DNA of 64,000 bases. It comes from Aplysia californica (Eukaryota; Mollusca; Gastropoda; Aplysiida; Aplysiidae). Each line of letters opens with the position of its first letter. Positions within the stretch are counted from its first letter, which is position 1. Positions 11,301 to 22,895 of the stretch are shown one piece after another. The stretch spans positions 102,386 through 166,385 of the forward strand of contig NW_004797322.1 in assembly GCF_000002075.1 (NCBI RefSeq), in the 5' to 3' direction. Under the pieces are notes generated by a model that was not told the origin of the DNA, did no database searches, and worked only from the letters and a program-made list of their open reading frames with translations. A program made the translations under genes and the position numbers.

Positions 11301-11618
11301 TATACAGCAGAACCCACCCATAGGCCTTTTGATATCTGCTTGTTTGACATCCTGCCTACATTGACAATTTCAAAGTCCTTTTCTTGATCAAACATTATAA
11401 AATGTACTTGCTTAAACTTATTGCGACATTTGCTTATGCTGACGGCATTTCCTCGGTCCCTCGTATGTCAATAGAGTACAACCTGCTTATTATATTGACA
11501 TGCTCGGGACTGAGGAAATTATGTTAATATAAACGAATGTTGATATAGCCATTTACATATTTAACGAATGTGACTATGAAATGTCAGTATGCAGGATGTC
11601 AATATATGTCAATATATA

Positions 11619-13147
11619 GTGAGGTGCAAAAAAACCCGCCAATTTTTTATGTTGAAGTAATCACCCAATGCTGAGTTCATAGTCGTGTGATGTGAACTCA
11701 TATCACTCAACACTTGCCTTGAGCGTCTTGATTGGGCATTTTTGAACATTGCAAAGATATCATTGGCTGCGTAAGCAATACACAACTCACTGGGACACAT
11801 TTGCAACTTGTTGTCAGTGGTGAGTTTATGCTCACTCAGTCCTGGGTGTATGCCTATAAAATCTGCGCCTCAAAATGTTGCATTCATATCGAAACAGACC
11901 AGCTACAGACATGCCAAGGTTATCAAGGGAAAACAGAGAAAGAGCTGTCGGACGACTGGCGGCCGGTGAGTCGGTGGAACAGGTGTCCCAGGTTTTTGGT
12001 GTCCACCCAAGCACCATTTATTAACCTTCGGAACCGATTACAAGTGACAGCGACAACAGCAGATCGACCACGAAGTGGAAGACCAACGGGGACAACTCCG
12101 GCCCATGACTGTGTCATGATTCGTCGGCACCGCCGTGATCCGTTTCTGCCGGCTGCAGAGACTGCCAGAACGACCATGGGAACGACTGAAAGCCAACTTA
12201 GCCGCTGGAGTGTGTCATGGAGGTTACTGACTGCTGGTTTTCACTGCAGGCGTCCTTACCAGGGAGCTGTCCTAACACCAAGGCAACCACAGCAACGGAT
12301 ACAGTGGGCACAGGCGCATGTCAACTGGCAGAATGCACAGTGGAGGAGAGTCCTCTTCAGTGATGAAAGCAGGTTCTGCGTCGATCCAGCGAACGGCCGT
12401 GTCCGTGTGTGGCGTAGAGACACGACTCGCTATGACGATAACAACATTCTGGAGCGTGACCCCTGGGTAGGCGAGAGCGTGGTGATATGGGGAGCCATGG
12501 CATTGAATCATGGAGTGGGACCTGTCATCTCTCAGAACATTGGTCCACGAAGGGGAAACGGCGTCACAGCTCAGCGCTACATTGTACAAGTCTTGGCATC
12601 TCATGTGGTGCCCTTTGTACAGAGGCATCCTGACTTCCTGACTCCTGTATCAACAAGACAACGCACGACCACATACCGCACGTGCTATCCAGAACTTCTT
12701 GGCGCAGAACAATGTCAATTTATTGGCACACCCACCTCTCTCACCTGACTTGAACCCTATTGAACATTTGTGGGACCTGATCCAAAGACAGCTTAACCAG
12801 ACGCAGCCACGGCCTCGAACAGCAGCCCAGTTGACGGCAGCCATCATCCAGATCTTTGATGGCATCCAAAATGGCCAGATCAACCGTTTGACTAACTCTA
12901 TGAACAGAAGATGCCTCACTATAATCGCTGCACGTGGAGGCCATACGCGTTATTAAGTTTGCTCACCAAGGTCAAGGTCAACGTGAGCTCAGATGAAAGT
13001 GCTGGACCCTCAGTTCATGTCAGCTATGTCGCTCAAGAAGTGTGCAAAGTTTCAGCTAATAAACACAACAAATAACTTAAAACCTATGTGTTGCATTTTG
13101 TCAATCAATGTGTTGTACTAAAAATCCGCGTTTCTTTTGCACCTCAG
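11619..13147 (+). mobile_element. Tc1/mariner (DD34E) transposon, full length, inactive
   Basis: The ends are GTGAGGTGCAAAAAAACCCG at 11619 and, reversed, CTGAGGTGCAAAAGAAACGCG at 13147. TA lies at both flanks. The length, 1529 bp, is normal for Tc1. The interior encodes a Tc1 transposase in three successive frames. The flanks contain a 47-bp sequence that is duplicated on the right side. Confidence 0.92.
11911..12955 (+). pseudogene. Tc1 transposase, frameshifted
   Basis: The start MPRLSRENRERAVGRLAAGE leads into the helix-turn-helix (VEQVSQVFGVHPSTI). The frame then shifts near 12012, and the central part gives RPRSGRP, LFSDESRFCVD (first catalytic Asp) and VVIWGAMALNHG. It shifts again near 12640 into LYQQDNARPHTA (second Asp) and LSPDLNPIEHLWD (Glu, DD34E). 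The stop is at 12955 after GGHTRY. About 345 residues is the usual Tc1 length. Two frame breaks and an in-frame stop near the first one make it inactive. Confidence 0.9.
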
Positions 13148-13691
13148 TATATATAGCCAATGTTGATAAAGTGCAGGAGGTCAATATATGTCAATATATA
13201 TAGCCAATGTTGATAAAGTGGGTCCCACTATTTACTAGCAGCGGGTTGTGCGGTATTGTTCTATCTGTTGGGTATCGGGACAAAAAGTCACCCTTGACTT
13301 ACCAAAATGCCCACTGTTGTATTAAAGTAGACATTGGACCTACGCACAATTAAAACAAACATTGTACGGCCTAATGGTATTATGACCCACAGTTGTGTTT
13401 TTACCATTTTTGGGTCATGGGACATGTGAGTCCCAGGAACAATAAGGTGTTGGAAATGCATGTTGAGACTTGTGAGTCCCACCCTACTTACTTTACTTTA
13501 CTTTTCCGATCCAGCGGCCATTTGGGTTCTAGCCCTTCGGTCTGTCGATATATAGCAAAGAATGAGTCCCACCCTACAAAACACCCAGATAAAAATTTTG
13601 TACAGCAGTTTTGTTAGTTGAGATCTCTCATGAGTGTATTCTCCAAGAATCACATTGTTCTCTCTAAAAAAAACACACCCTCAATAAAGGG

Positions 13692-13990
13692 TTAAAAAGA
13701 TTTCTACATGGGTTTTACTTTTAAAAACTAGATCTAGATCAATGATGCGAAAAGAGTAAATTTGCAGTTTCCAAGGACACCAAACTTTGCCGCCACATTC
13801 TTGCTTACTCTACACCTGACATCAGACTCCACACTTATTCAATAGTAAATATCTTGACTTCTATTCAAAATAGATGGGTAGGTTGTTTTTTTTTCTTTAA
13901 AAGCTTAACAAAAGAACAAACTTCAAGATTGTACCAATAACTCTATGTGTCCAAGAATTGATGAGCGACCAATTCCACTGTGTCATAACA
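13692..13990. mobile_element. Right part of the split MITE
   Basis: Resumes alignment to the MITE at 4790-5229 immediately after TTAA and runs to its right terminal repeat (GAGCGACCAATTCCACTGTG near 13965-13985). Confidence 0.75.
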
Positions 13991-14262
13991 CATTATTTTT
14001 TCTCACAATTTCAATAGACACAACAACTTATTTATCCAGCCCACATATCTGTTCAACCATCATAGCTTTGCTTGTGAGAAAGCAAATGCTACGATGAAAC
14101 TTTGAACGGAGCAAAAATCTTTCTGATCAATGAACCGTTAGGTTTTTTATCACCCGAGACAATAATACAATGTCACTTCCTTAAAACCCCCCCCCCCCAA
14201 AAAATGTATGTCATAGTGGGTTTCATTGTACCAAATCAAATACATCTATATCATAGCCAGGT

Positions 14263-14268
14263 TTTATT
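14263..14268 (-). terminator. Candidate poly(A) signal of NGLY1
   Basis: AATAAA on the minus strand (TTTATT on plus), about 80 bp downstream of the NGLY1 stop codon. Confidence 0.5.
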
Positions 14269-14346
14269 GTAGGCCCTACCATATCAGAGCAAGGTTCTAC
14301 ACTATTATGTCACAGAAAGGTATTACGGTACCATATCACAAAAATC

Positions 14347-14522
14347 TCAGTTGAGAAAGAGTCGCACTTCAAACGGGAACTCTCCTTGTGTCTGCAGCGA
14401 CTGTCGGAACAGCTGTGTGTGTTGCCAGGCAACGTCACCCTTGCCGCCGCGCATGACTGCTGTGATGGTCAGTGTCTTCGTGCCATGCAGGTCAAAGGTC
14501 ATAAAGTCTTGTAGAGATGCCC
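14347..14522 (-). CDS. NGLY1: Peptide:N-glycanase, exon 5 (C-terminus)
   Basis: The acceptor TTCTCAG precedes 14522. The exon continues in the phase left by exon 4 and ends at TGA (14347-14349). It encodes the end of the PAW domain, including GDVAWQHTQLFRQSL, which closely matches the C-terminus of animal PNGases. The PAW domain binds the mannose moieties of N-glycans. The protein ends ...FEVRLFLN. Confidence 0.92.
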
Positions 14523-14929
14523 CTGAGAATTAAAACAAATCGTACACTGTGAGTTTTACATCCCTTTACACGCAGTGAGGTTAACAGAGAGAAAGAACTT
14601 CTGGTTTATAGGTCCATCCAGAATAAGATGGATAGCACGGAATCAAATGGACGGAAAACCTTGAAACCTCCGATTTCCAAGAAAATGGTGTGTGTAGTGG
14701 AGATTCACACAAAGGTCATCCACATTGCAGTTTTACATGACACACAAGAGAGTACAGAAATAATCAAGACAATGTTATCATAAATCATTGCAAATAATTT
14801 ACTTGCTCATTTTAGACATAATTTATATTATTTTCAAGGTGGGCTGCTTTGACCTTGCCAGTCAAGGCCGACCTGGGATGAGTGGGATACAAAATACCAC
14901 CAGAAAGACAGAGATACTTGTTACAATCC

Positions 14930-15600
14930 ATTCGACGGGTAGGATTCAAATTCTGTTATATGGCGCTGAGCCCTGCATAATGTACTAAAGCATGCCAAGA
15001 AGCTCAGTCATTTCCACATGAAATGTCTCAGTCTCAGGAGAGTTCTTGGCATCACATGGCAGGATAAAACACTACAACGTGTTTACTTTCGACGGACCAC
15101 GTCAAAAAAATACTAGCTCATTTATTCATTTACCTATGCCCACTAAACTTTGCATGGCACTTCTGCAGGCCAGTGACCAAACAAAAATATTTTCCAAAAA
15201 CCTTGACCCAGTAATAAAAAAGTTTTTTAGTTTTTCTTTTTGAGTCCTTTATTAAAAATCCTCAGGGTAGCGTAAATTTGGAGCACCAAAAAAGACACCC
15301 TGAAAAAGTCTTAAAAGGACTTCCAACATCAATACCTTGACATTGGACAGCCTAAACTGACAGAATCAGTTGGAGAGCAGCAATCACAGAAGGCAGCACA
15401 TAATATGAGGCATCACAAATTAGAAATGCTGCAGCCTAGAGTGAAGCCAGCAGACTGTGGACATCCCCAAATGAAACTGAAGCTTTTAAATGCTAAAAAT
15501 GTGACAAACTCTTCCCTGCTAGAATTGGTCTTATTGGCCAAAGCAAAAGCCACAAAGGATCTTCTTAATCCTTTTTCTTCTATTTACTTTTTTTAAGAAA
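14930..15600 (+). mobile_element. Degenerate RTE-type LINE fragment in NGLY1 intron 4
   Basis: Scattered frames give YGAEPCIMY, LSHFHMKCL, GITWQDKTL and SWRAAITEG, then a C-terminal CDKLFPARIGLIGQ zinc-finger-like block. These are the order and motifs of the end of RTE-type ORF2 in molluscs and other animals. It has many frame breaks and stops. Confidence 0.55.
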
Positions 15601-16352
15601 TACCATTCACTGCAGATACATTGGTCATCATCAGACACTAACAGACAAACTGTTATTATTACTATAAGATTTCCATGGGCATTAATCAAACCCACATCTT
15701 TTGCAAATGACAAGCTTAGAGCCTAACCATTGCACTATAGAATCGCACTGAAAAGAATCACGTTAAAAAGTGTAGTACAGCATGTACAAGTGAATGAGTA
15801 ACACCAATTTTTTCTTTTACTAACTGGGTTTTCCTGCCGTAAGAGGGATATTGTAAGAACACCAGTTTCTAACACTGCTCAGAAGTAGTCAACAATATAA
15901 TAATAGCGAATAAAATTACATAAAAAAAAAAAAAAAAGTAAAGAAATCTACAGTCCATAAAAAAGGGGGAAGAGAGTAGGCCAATATTCCACAGCTGACA
16001 CATACTCAGCACTCTTCTAATAAAACACACTCTATAAGATATAAGTAGCCACTTAACTTTTAATTTTAATTTCATCTGTCTCTAAAGAGGACCCTTGAAG
16101 GTGATCCATTAACCTACTTCTAAGCTTAACACCAGCCACTCTCGGAATGAACTATCATTAATTACAAATGAAAATTTTTTGAAATCCATAAAATCATACA
16201 TTTTAATTCATTTTAGTTTTTTAAAATGGAAACAAGGATCCACAATTATTCAGTCATTCAAAAATATTCTATATCTACAAAATTGAAAGGGAAATAAATT
16301 AATAAATTAAATGATAAAAAAGCAACCAAACTTTAAGAACTCCAAAACTGAC
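15601..16352. other. Rest of NGLY1 intron 4
   Basis: AT-rich intronic sequence with an A run near 15921. No gene or named repeat is seen. Confidence 0.5.
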
Positions 16353-16463
16353 CATTTTGTGAGAAGCAGTTGTCTCCTGCACATATCTGCCACGATATCT
16401 TTCCATTCTCGTAAACGGCTGTCGAAGCTTTCAGCTCCATCTTGCTGATTCTCAAGTCAGTAT
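16353..16463 (-). CDS. NGLY1: Peptide:N-glycanase, exon 4
   Basis: The acceptor CTCCTCAG lies before 16463 and the donor ATG|GTCAGT after 16353. The exon is 111 bp and takes phase 1 from exon 3 to phase 1 in exon 5. It encodes the first part of the PAW domain (TDLRISKMELKASTAVYENG, then KISWQICAGD). Human NGLY1 has a comparable VDSISIRTSSQTF...GTVEWKL segment. Confidence 0.85.
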
Positions 16464-16559
16464 CTGAGGAGAGCATTCATCATTTGTGACAAATCAAACA
16501 TAGAAACAAACAATTAATGTTTTAGTACTCTCCATCTTTTCACTAAACTGAGGACACAC

Positions 16560-16631
16560 GAGGGAGGGAGGGAGGGAGACAGAGTGAGAGAAAAAGAGAG
16601 AAACAGAGGGAAGGAGAGAGAATGAGGGAGA

Positions 16632-16671
<40 letters not shown>

Positions 16672-16745
16672 ATGAGGGAGAGAGAGAGAGAGAAAGACAG
16701 AAAGAGAAAAAATGGAAAAGAGAGAAGGCGAGAGAGAGAGCACAA
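16560..16745. repeat. (GA)n-rich low-complexity tract
   Basis: GAGAGA/GGGA-rich purine tract in NGLY1 intron 3. The long Ser/Leu-rich minus-strand frames here are artefacts of the repeat. Confidence 0.95.
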
Positions 16746-16966
16746 GTGAATGCGTAAATTAGAAATGTATCTGCACGTAGCCTATCCCTGTTTATGTGTG
16801 TGGCGCGCGCGTGTGGGTGGGTGAGTGTGTGCGTGTACATGTGTATTATAACCATGCTTGCACTTATGAGAGCATGTGCATGAACATGTGAGAAAGTAAA
16901 TGTAGGTGTGCATGTGTCTGTGCGCTTCTGTTTACACCTATCTGTGAATGTGAGCATAATATGTAT

Positions 16967-17453
16967 TGGGGCTGGGAATACCCGGGAAATACCTGAGTAC
17001 CCGTTGGTACCCTTAGAAACTTTCACTTCTCTGTTGGATTCTTAGAAATGCACACTAGTTGCTTCCATATAAGGACATTGAAATTGAAAATAAAGGCCTA
17101 GCCCTACCAAAGTATCCAATCGATTCTTGGAAACTTTCTGATATAACGTGCCCAAATATGGCCTTTTTTGTGATCTGCTGGTTTTAAGGGAAAGGAGGTA
17201 TGAGAGTAGGCTAGTGGTGGGCACTTGTCGATATTGGCCAAATCGAGTACTATATGAATAAGAGAGCTCAGCATCGATAAGTACTCAGTACTTATTTAGG
17301 TTCGAAAGAAGGGACGTTATTTAAGTGCATTTGCATAGCATTTTAACAAAGGGAAGTAGAAAACGCAGGTATCCGACCCCAATACCCGGATAGTCGGTTT
17401 TAAGTTTTTTACCCAGGTACCCGAGTAAATACCGGGATACTTGCCCAGCACTA
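16967..17453. mobile_element. hAT-like MITE
   Basis: The left end TGGGGCTGGGAATACCCGG and right end reversed TAGTGCTGGGCAAGTATCCCGG form imperfect inverted repeats. The flanks are ATATGTAT (16959-16966) and ACATGTAT (17454-17461), an 8-bp target duplication with one mismatch, as hAT elements make. The interior has a second GTGGTGGGCACTTGTCG motif, perhaps a nested relative. Confidence 0.75.
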
Positions 17454-17461
17454 ACATGTAT

Positions 17462-18663
17462 GCTAATGTTTATATGAGCACGTAGAAAAGCTATCCTTTA
17501 TATATATATATATACATAGCAATTAAAGGCAAAATAAACTCAGGTGACCTAACTCCACAAAGGTTCTTAAAAAATTCAAACTCTAACCAATAACAACAAT
17601 CACAATGATGAGGATACTGGTAAATCCAATAAAATGTACAGTAATACTAAAAACACATGTTCAATAACAATAACTGTATGGTGATATCAAAACATTATCT
17701 ATCAACCTTAATCGTAACACACTTCAAACACTTCCCAAGCATGAACAGTCACAAGTGTAAGCAGAGGCACTCAGTATTAATCCCTGAGGCGAACTAGTGT
17801 CAGCACCAAACAAAGTTCACATAAAATAATATCAAGATTAAGCTGCACATCATTCTCAACTTTCAGCACCATCATCATCACCATCATCATCATCAAATAT
17901 CAAATAAGCAAAACATTTACTGCCATGGGGACACTATTCATACGTAAGGAACTTACTAAAATATCTGACACCAAATCAGGACATGGAACAAAAAAATAAA
18001 TAAATTGATTTATAAAAAATGTTTAATCCACCCTACGAAATAACAGTTGGTCAGCCATCTCATATCAGACAGTTGTATACTAGTCTCTCTAAGTCATGAC
18101 ATGTCACAGCCTGATATTTCTTCATACACGCACAAACAAATAACAAAACAATATATGTACAGACAAACCCTTTTATATCATCCCTCTATTTCTCACCCAA
18201 TTTTGCCAATGCAAGAAAAGGAGCCTCTCTACATAACACTGTCCAAGTTGTATGATCCTTACTTAACTGATTTAAACTTGCCTCGGAACACAGCCAGCAA
18301 ACTGGCCACCAGAGGTACACAATACACAGAGCACCCGCTCGACAGCTAAGCAATGATAACCACCATATCTCTCACACACAACTCTGCAAACTTGCACTTG
18401 TCACCAATTTGCTCCCTCCCCGCCCATCCCATCTGACCACTGAAGTTTTTGACAAGGGGAAAGGACTCCTAATTGTCCACCATCATCTATTTCTGGTAGA
18501 TTCATTACCTTGGGCAGCTGGTGCTATAGAACAGAAGACAACATGAAAACCCAGTTACACCTTCAGCCCTGTTACACTCCCCAGCTTATTGCTTGCCCCA
18601 AGGTAGGCGGCAAATACCAGGGTGGACTGTACATCAAGTTTGTAAATATGAGCAAATTCTTAC
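17462..18663. other. Rest of NGLY1 intron 3
   Basis: Contains a short ATC/CAT repeat near 17870-17895. No coding or repeat feature is otherwise supported. Confidence 0.5.
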
Positions 18664-19873
18664 CAGTGACATCAAACTTCCATGAAATCTCAGCACTACT
18701 GCCTCCATTCTGTCTCGCCAGGTAAACCATCTTCCAGTCATGCTCCTCTTTCCTGACAACATTTGAGGAAGAGTTGACGCAAGCCAACCAGCCAACCTGT
18801 TGTGCGTTTCCACTGGATTTGCGTACATATTTGTCTTCAGCGCAGTTGTAACATACATGTATAATTTCAGACTCCCTTTCAGATTCTGTTGGAGAGAAGA
18901 CAAAATCCTTGGTGGATGCCACCGCGGCAGCAGCGGCCGCCCCATCACCGACTTCCCCCCGAGCTTCTCTCCAAGCCAGAGAACCCGTTGTTCGACCAGG
19001 GAGAACTTCTCCACTTCCTGTTTTCACTGTTAAAAATTCCACCAGCTCTTGTAATAGTCTGAGACGCAGTTCACTTTGACGAGCTTCAGGCAAAGTAGCC
19101 AACTTTTTCTTCCACAGTCCATGCACAGTTCTTTGAAGCCAAGACTCCCGGCATGCTTTGCGTCTTGACAAGAGTTCGCTGTGCTTCCCCGAGTAGCGCC
19201 ACGACACATCTTGGAGGTCGTCCTTGGAGAAGGCTAGCACATAGCTCAGCTTCTTTCCCCAACCAGACTCATACAGCAGCGGTTTGTCACAGACATTCTC
19301 ACACGGGTCACAGTGTAGCCATCGCTTCTGAGCCACAGAGAAAACCTCCGTCCACACATGGTCAGTCCAGTCAAGAACGTACCTGGCCTCAAACCCCAGA
19401 GCTCGGCAGCATAAGGTGAAGCAATCCGCCCATTCTCCACAACGCCCCCGCCTTGTTTCTAATAACCTGACAGCATTGGTGTAACGGGGAAACCGAGAAA
19501 CATGCGAGCAAGAGTCACAAGTATGTGCCTCTACCCTAGATGCCCCAAAACGGAGGTCACTCTCCACAGGTGTCAGGCTTCCTGTGTTACGGGTCTGACC
19601 CCCGCAAAGCTCACATGGCACCGTGTCCACCCAGTGAAAAAACTCCTGTTTGAACCAGCGTAGCAGTGCCAGAACCAGGCAGTCCTGGAGATCCACGTTG
19701 AGGCCTGGGTTTGACCCCTCTTGCTGAAGTGATGCCAGTTTGGCTTTTGCTTCCGACTCAAGTCGCTCTATAGGAATTACAGCCCTGGCTCTTTCCTGAG
19801 AGGACTGGACTTCATAGTTTTGCACACGACTCATTGCTCCCATAATCCGATTGAGGAAATCTCTTTCTGAAGC
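18664..19873 (-). CDS. NGLY1: Peptide:N-glycanase, exon 3 (catalytic core)
   Basis: The enzyme removes N-glycans from misfolded glycoproteins exported from the ER to the cytosol, turning the glycosylated Asn into Asp. The exon starts after CCCTCAG (19874-19880) and ends ACTG|GTAAGA. It holds the transglutaminase-like core. A zinc-binding pair CELC...CDSC starts at about residue 242. The catalytic triad is Cys300 (GRCGEWADCF), His327 (TDHVWTEVF) and Asp344 (WLHCDPCE). The 27- and 17-residue spacings equal those of human Cys309/His336/Asp353. The PAW domain begins at the end (HDWKMVYLARQNGG). An Ala-rich insert (GAAAAAAVAS) near residue 475 is lineage-specific. Active-site residues look intact. 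Confidence 0.97.
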
Positions 19874-20110
19874 CTGAGGGAGACAGATTAGAAAAAGTAA
19901 AGCTGAGTCATGTTCAACAAGTGATCAAGCCCTGGGATAAAACTTAACGAGACAGAAACAATAAATTTTTATTCAACCATGGTCTTAAGAAAACCTGCAA
20001 ACAGCATTCTCTAAGTTATCACAAATACAAGAAAACAAATACTGTCAACATAATATGACAGTAACAAATATACTACAAATTTCTGAAAGATGAAGATACT
20101 TAGTTTAGTT

Positions 20111-20275
20111 TTAGTAAGTGTTTTACGGCACTTGCAACACAATAAGGTCACATAAGTGCTGAAGATTAAAATTGTTACAAGAGAGAAGCAAACACAAAAA
20201 AGGAGGGGAGATAAGGATGATATATGTTTGATAGGAAAGAAGGAGCAAACCACACCAGAGCACCCGCCAACCACC
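20111..20275 (-). mobile_element. Family B repeat, copy 5 (best preserved)
   Basis: Contains all family blocks, including GTTTTACGGCACTTGCAAC at one end and CACCAGAGCACCCGCCAACC at the other. Lies in NGLY1 intron 2. Confidence 0.85.
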
Positions 20276-20379
20276 AGTGAAGATACTTAACATCATCATT
20301 TCTTCTGTATAGTAAACTGTAAACCTAATGAGTACTTTGGTATGAGTAAAGAGAGATCTGATTTCAATGATAATACAGT

Positions 20380-21226
20380 GGAGTCCACTTACAAAGAGTC
20401 CTGAAATAACCAGAAGTCTGTTACAAAGACACTTTTCTAAAACCCCATTTTTCTTCCTTCTTTACCTTTGGAAATAAAACTGCTATAGGGCAATCAGACA
20501 AACACGCGAGTCGGTTATAGTGGATTATTGCTGACTGCTGTGCTCATCGCATTGGCCATTTATAGAAAAACCTCGCCAGTTGAGAAACTTGGTGATTTAG
20601 CGAAACAAAGAATAGGAGAGCCCGCAAAGGAGGCCGGAGTGAATGAGTGGGGAGGGTGTGGCAAGCGCAGAAAAGCAGACAGCATCACGAGATAGGCCAG
20701 CCTAGTCTAGATTATCTAGCCTGGCTTACCATGCCTCTCACTTCTCCGATGCGGGAACGGGATGAAGAGGTCACAGTGCAGTGATTAATGGAGCAAATGT
20801 GTGATGTGCACAAGCAGACGGAATGCACCAAAGGGTGTGGTGGGGTTGGGGACATCACAGCGGGCGACTAGAGCCCTTTTTTTCAGATCGCCAACGCCGA
20901 GCTGTCAACATCGCTAGCGCTAGAGAAAGAAACCTGATTCAATTTTTGATCCAGAAATCAGATTCAATTTTTGATCCAGAAAGACCTAGATGTCATGTTG
21001 AAAAAAATCATCAGGAGGAGATAACAAAAAGAAATGAACAGAACACCAAACTCATAGATTAGGCCTACTATATCATTTCCCTTGAATTTATTAATGGATC
21101 CCTTTAAACGAGCGCTCATATGACCTTAGCAGTTGCGAGCGCCGTAAAACCTTATACTACATACCTTTAAACGACAACGCTGCTATAGCGGACATTCGGA
21201 CATTCGTTAGAACAGGATTTTACTGT
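20380..21226. mobile_element. Possible pogo-like MITE with imperfect ends
   Basis: The left end TA|CAGTGGAGTCCACTTAC and right end reversed TA|CAGTAAAATCCTGTTC give weak inverted repeats with TA flanks. A LINE-tail fragment is nested near 21110-21160. Confidence 0.4.
21110..21160 (+). mobile_element. LINE/SINE 3' tail fragment
   Basis: GCGCTCATATGACCTTAGCA followed by GTTGCGAGCGCCGTAAAACC, then a TATAC-rich tail. Same tail as the LINE at 47055. Confidence 0.75.
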
Positions 21227-21286
21227 AATAGAAAATTACATGCACCCTGAGGCAGCACCATTGTACCTCCCTAGCATAATTGTGTT

Positions 21287-21676
21287 ATGCATGATAATAT
21301 CCTACACCATGCACTCCACCGGTCAACCCACGCAAAGTGGAAAAAAGAAGCAAAACCGAAGCTGAGGTTCGTCCAGCCGCCATCATACCAGCTTGCGGCC
21401 TCGCTCAGACAACAAGACGGCCGGCTTTTCTCCCAAATGAGAATTGGTAGAAAATCGCCCAAGCTGAGATCATACCTACACAAAATTGCGCCAGCAGTCA
21501 ACTCAAATCTGTCATGTCAAGCCTGCAAAGAGGAGGACAAGACTATGGACCATAAAATGTCCTGCCAACTATCGTACCAAAACACATTTGCTGGGACATT
21601 TCAACGACCCAGGATCAGCACTGTTCAAGGGCCCCTGAGCAAGTATGGAGTTCCTGTGTGCTGTCGGCATCTCTGA
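21287..21676 (+). pseudogene. LINE ORF2 C-terminal fragment
   Basis: A 129-residue frame with QMRIGRKSPKLRSYLHKIAP and a CQAC...H...C (CQACKEEDKTMDHKMSC) zinc-knuckle-like block, as found at the C-terminus of Jockey/CR1-like ORF2 proteins. It has no reverse transcriptase part and sits in NGLY1 intron 2. Confidence 0.5.
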
Positions 21677-22015
21677 CCACTTAGATGTCAGTGCTGGAAG
21701 AAGAGAAAGAAAGACCACGCATTTTGACTTAATACCAGCTGCCTATGGAGTGCACCAATTAACTCAATTTGCAGCCAAGTGAAGGGAAAGGCTGCAAAAA
21801 ATGCAAAAGAGTCAACTATTTTTGTACACACATAGTGAACATGCAGATAGTTAACAGATTTTCAAGTCCCAAATTTTTTCTTCTGTATAATTCGTATTCA
21901 AAACGTCTCCATAGTCAGTGCAAACATTTCGTACATTGTGAAAAAACTGGCATCATCCAGCGAGGAGATCTAACTAAACACCAGAGAGGGAAAGAAAGAT
22001 AGAGAGAGATAGAAA

Positions 22016-22017
22016 GA

Positions 22018-22055
<38 letters not shown>
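22016..22055. repeat. (GA)n microsatellite
   Basis: A clean GA dinucleotide run of about 40 bp. Confidence 0.95.
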
Positions 22056-22057
<2 letters not shown>

Positions 22058-22280
22058 ATGTTGGTGTAGCATATGGGTCATAATTCATGTAAAATTTTTA
22101 CCAAAGTGTAAAACGTTGTTTGTTTCCCTTGATAAGGCCTACAACTCATACACATGAGCAAAATTCGTATATAATGAAAAGATTTCCATGTCCCGCCAAT
22201 TTCACTACATGCATGCTGTACTGTGTTTAGCAAAACTGGTGTTATCCCCTCATTTCGCGCCAATACTGCTCATACATTGC

Positions 22281-22895
22281 AGTACTTTACTTTTACTTTT
22301 TATACTTCTTCCTTCCTCTGGTATCCTTAGGATGTCGAGGGGAGGTGCAAGTTTCAGTCCTGTGCTAGGTGTATAGTGTCTGTGATGGATATGTTATGTT
22401 GTTCCAGGACCTTTTTAATCCCATCCAGCCAGGCCTTTCTTGGTCTTCCTCTTGATTTAAAGCCGGATTCTTGGGTGTTGTAAGCTCTAGCCGCTAGTTG
22501 TTTCTGGGGCATTCTGGTTAGACGTCTAAACCATTTGACTCTTTGACGCTCTATGAATTTTATTACTGGTGGTGTTCCAGTTTGTGGACTATGGTCTATT
22601 TCTTCTTCTGGTGACGTTGATGGTTTTGCGGAGACACCTCATTTCCCATGCATTGATTTTTTCTTTCTTATGCCTTGTTTAGAGACCATGTTTGGCACTG
22701 GTATGTTGATGTTGGTATGAAGATGCTGTTGATAAGCTGGGATTTTATTTCGGTGGGAATGTTCTTGTGACTGGGCAGGGGTGCTAGCTGGTAGGTCACT
22801 GTATTTGCCTTCACAGTTCTTGTTTCTATTTTTTTGTCCATACGCCCGTCTTGTGTGAAGATGCTTCCCATATACTTAAATTCCTCTACTTGTTG
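22281..22895 (-). mobile_element. LINE 3' fragment, same family as 1256-1545
   Basis: The minus strand encodes GSIFTQDGRMDKKIETR, LINSIFIPTSTYQCQTWSL and the WFRRLTRMPQKQ end of ORF2. The 3' tail is CTTTTA-type repeats at 22281-22305. Confidence 0.75.

Larger units (their letters stand above)
9743..13691. mobile_element. piggyBac-like non-autonomous insertion with TTAA target duplication
   Basis: The left end is TTAA|CCCTTTGTT and the right end is AATAAAGGG|TTAA. The short inverted ends (CCCTTT[G/A]TT) and the TTAA on both sides are the signature of piggyBac-type insertion. Removing 3949 bp plus one TTAA restores a continuous alignment to the MITE at 4790-5229. I see no piggyBac transposase inside. 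The cargo is a PIF/Harbinger fragment, AT-rich DNA and a Tc1 element. The family call rests on ends and target site only. Confidence 0.75.

Noticed and set aside
16494-17026. Long Ser/Leu-rich minus-strand frames
   Set aside because: They are translations of the GA-rich low-complexity tract, with no motif.
18572-18663. Extension of the NGLY1 exon 3 frame to 18572
   Set aside because: A consensus donor lies at 18664, and the PAW domain continues in phase in the exon at 16353-16463, so the extra residues are intron read-through.
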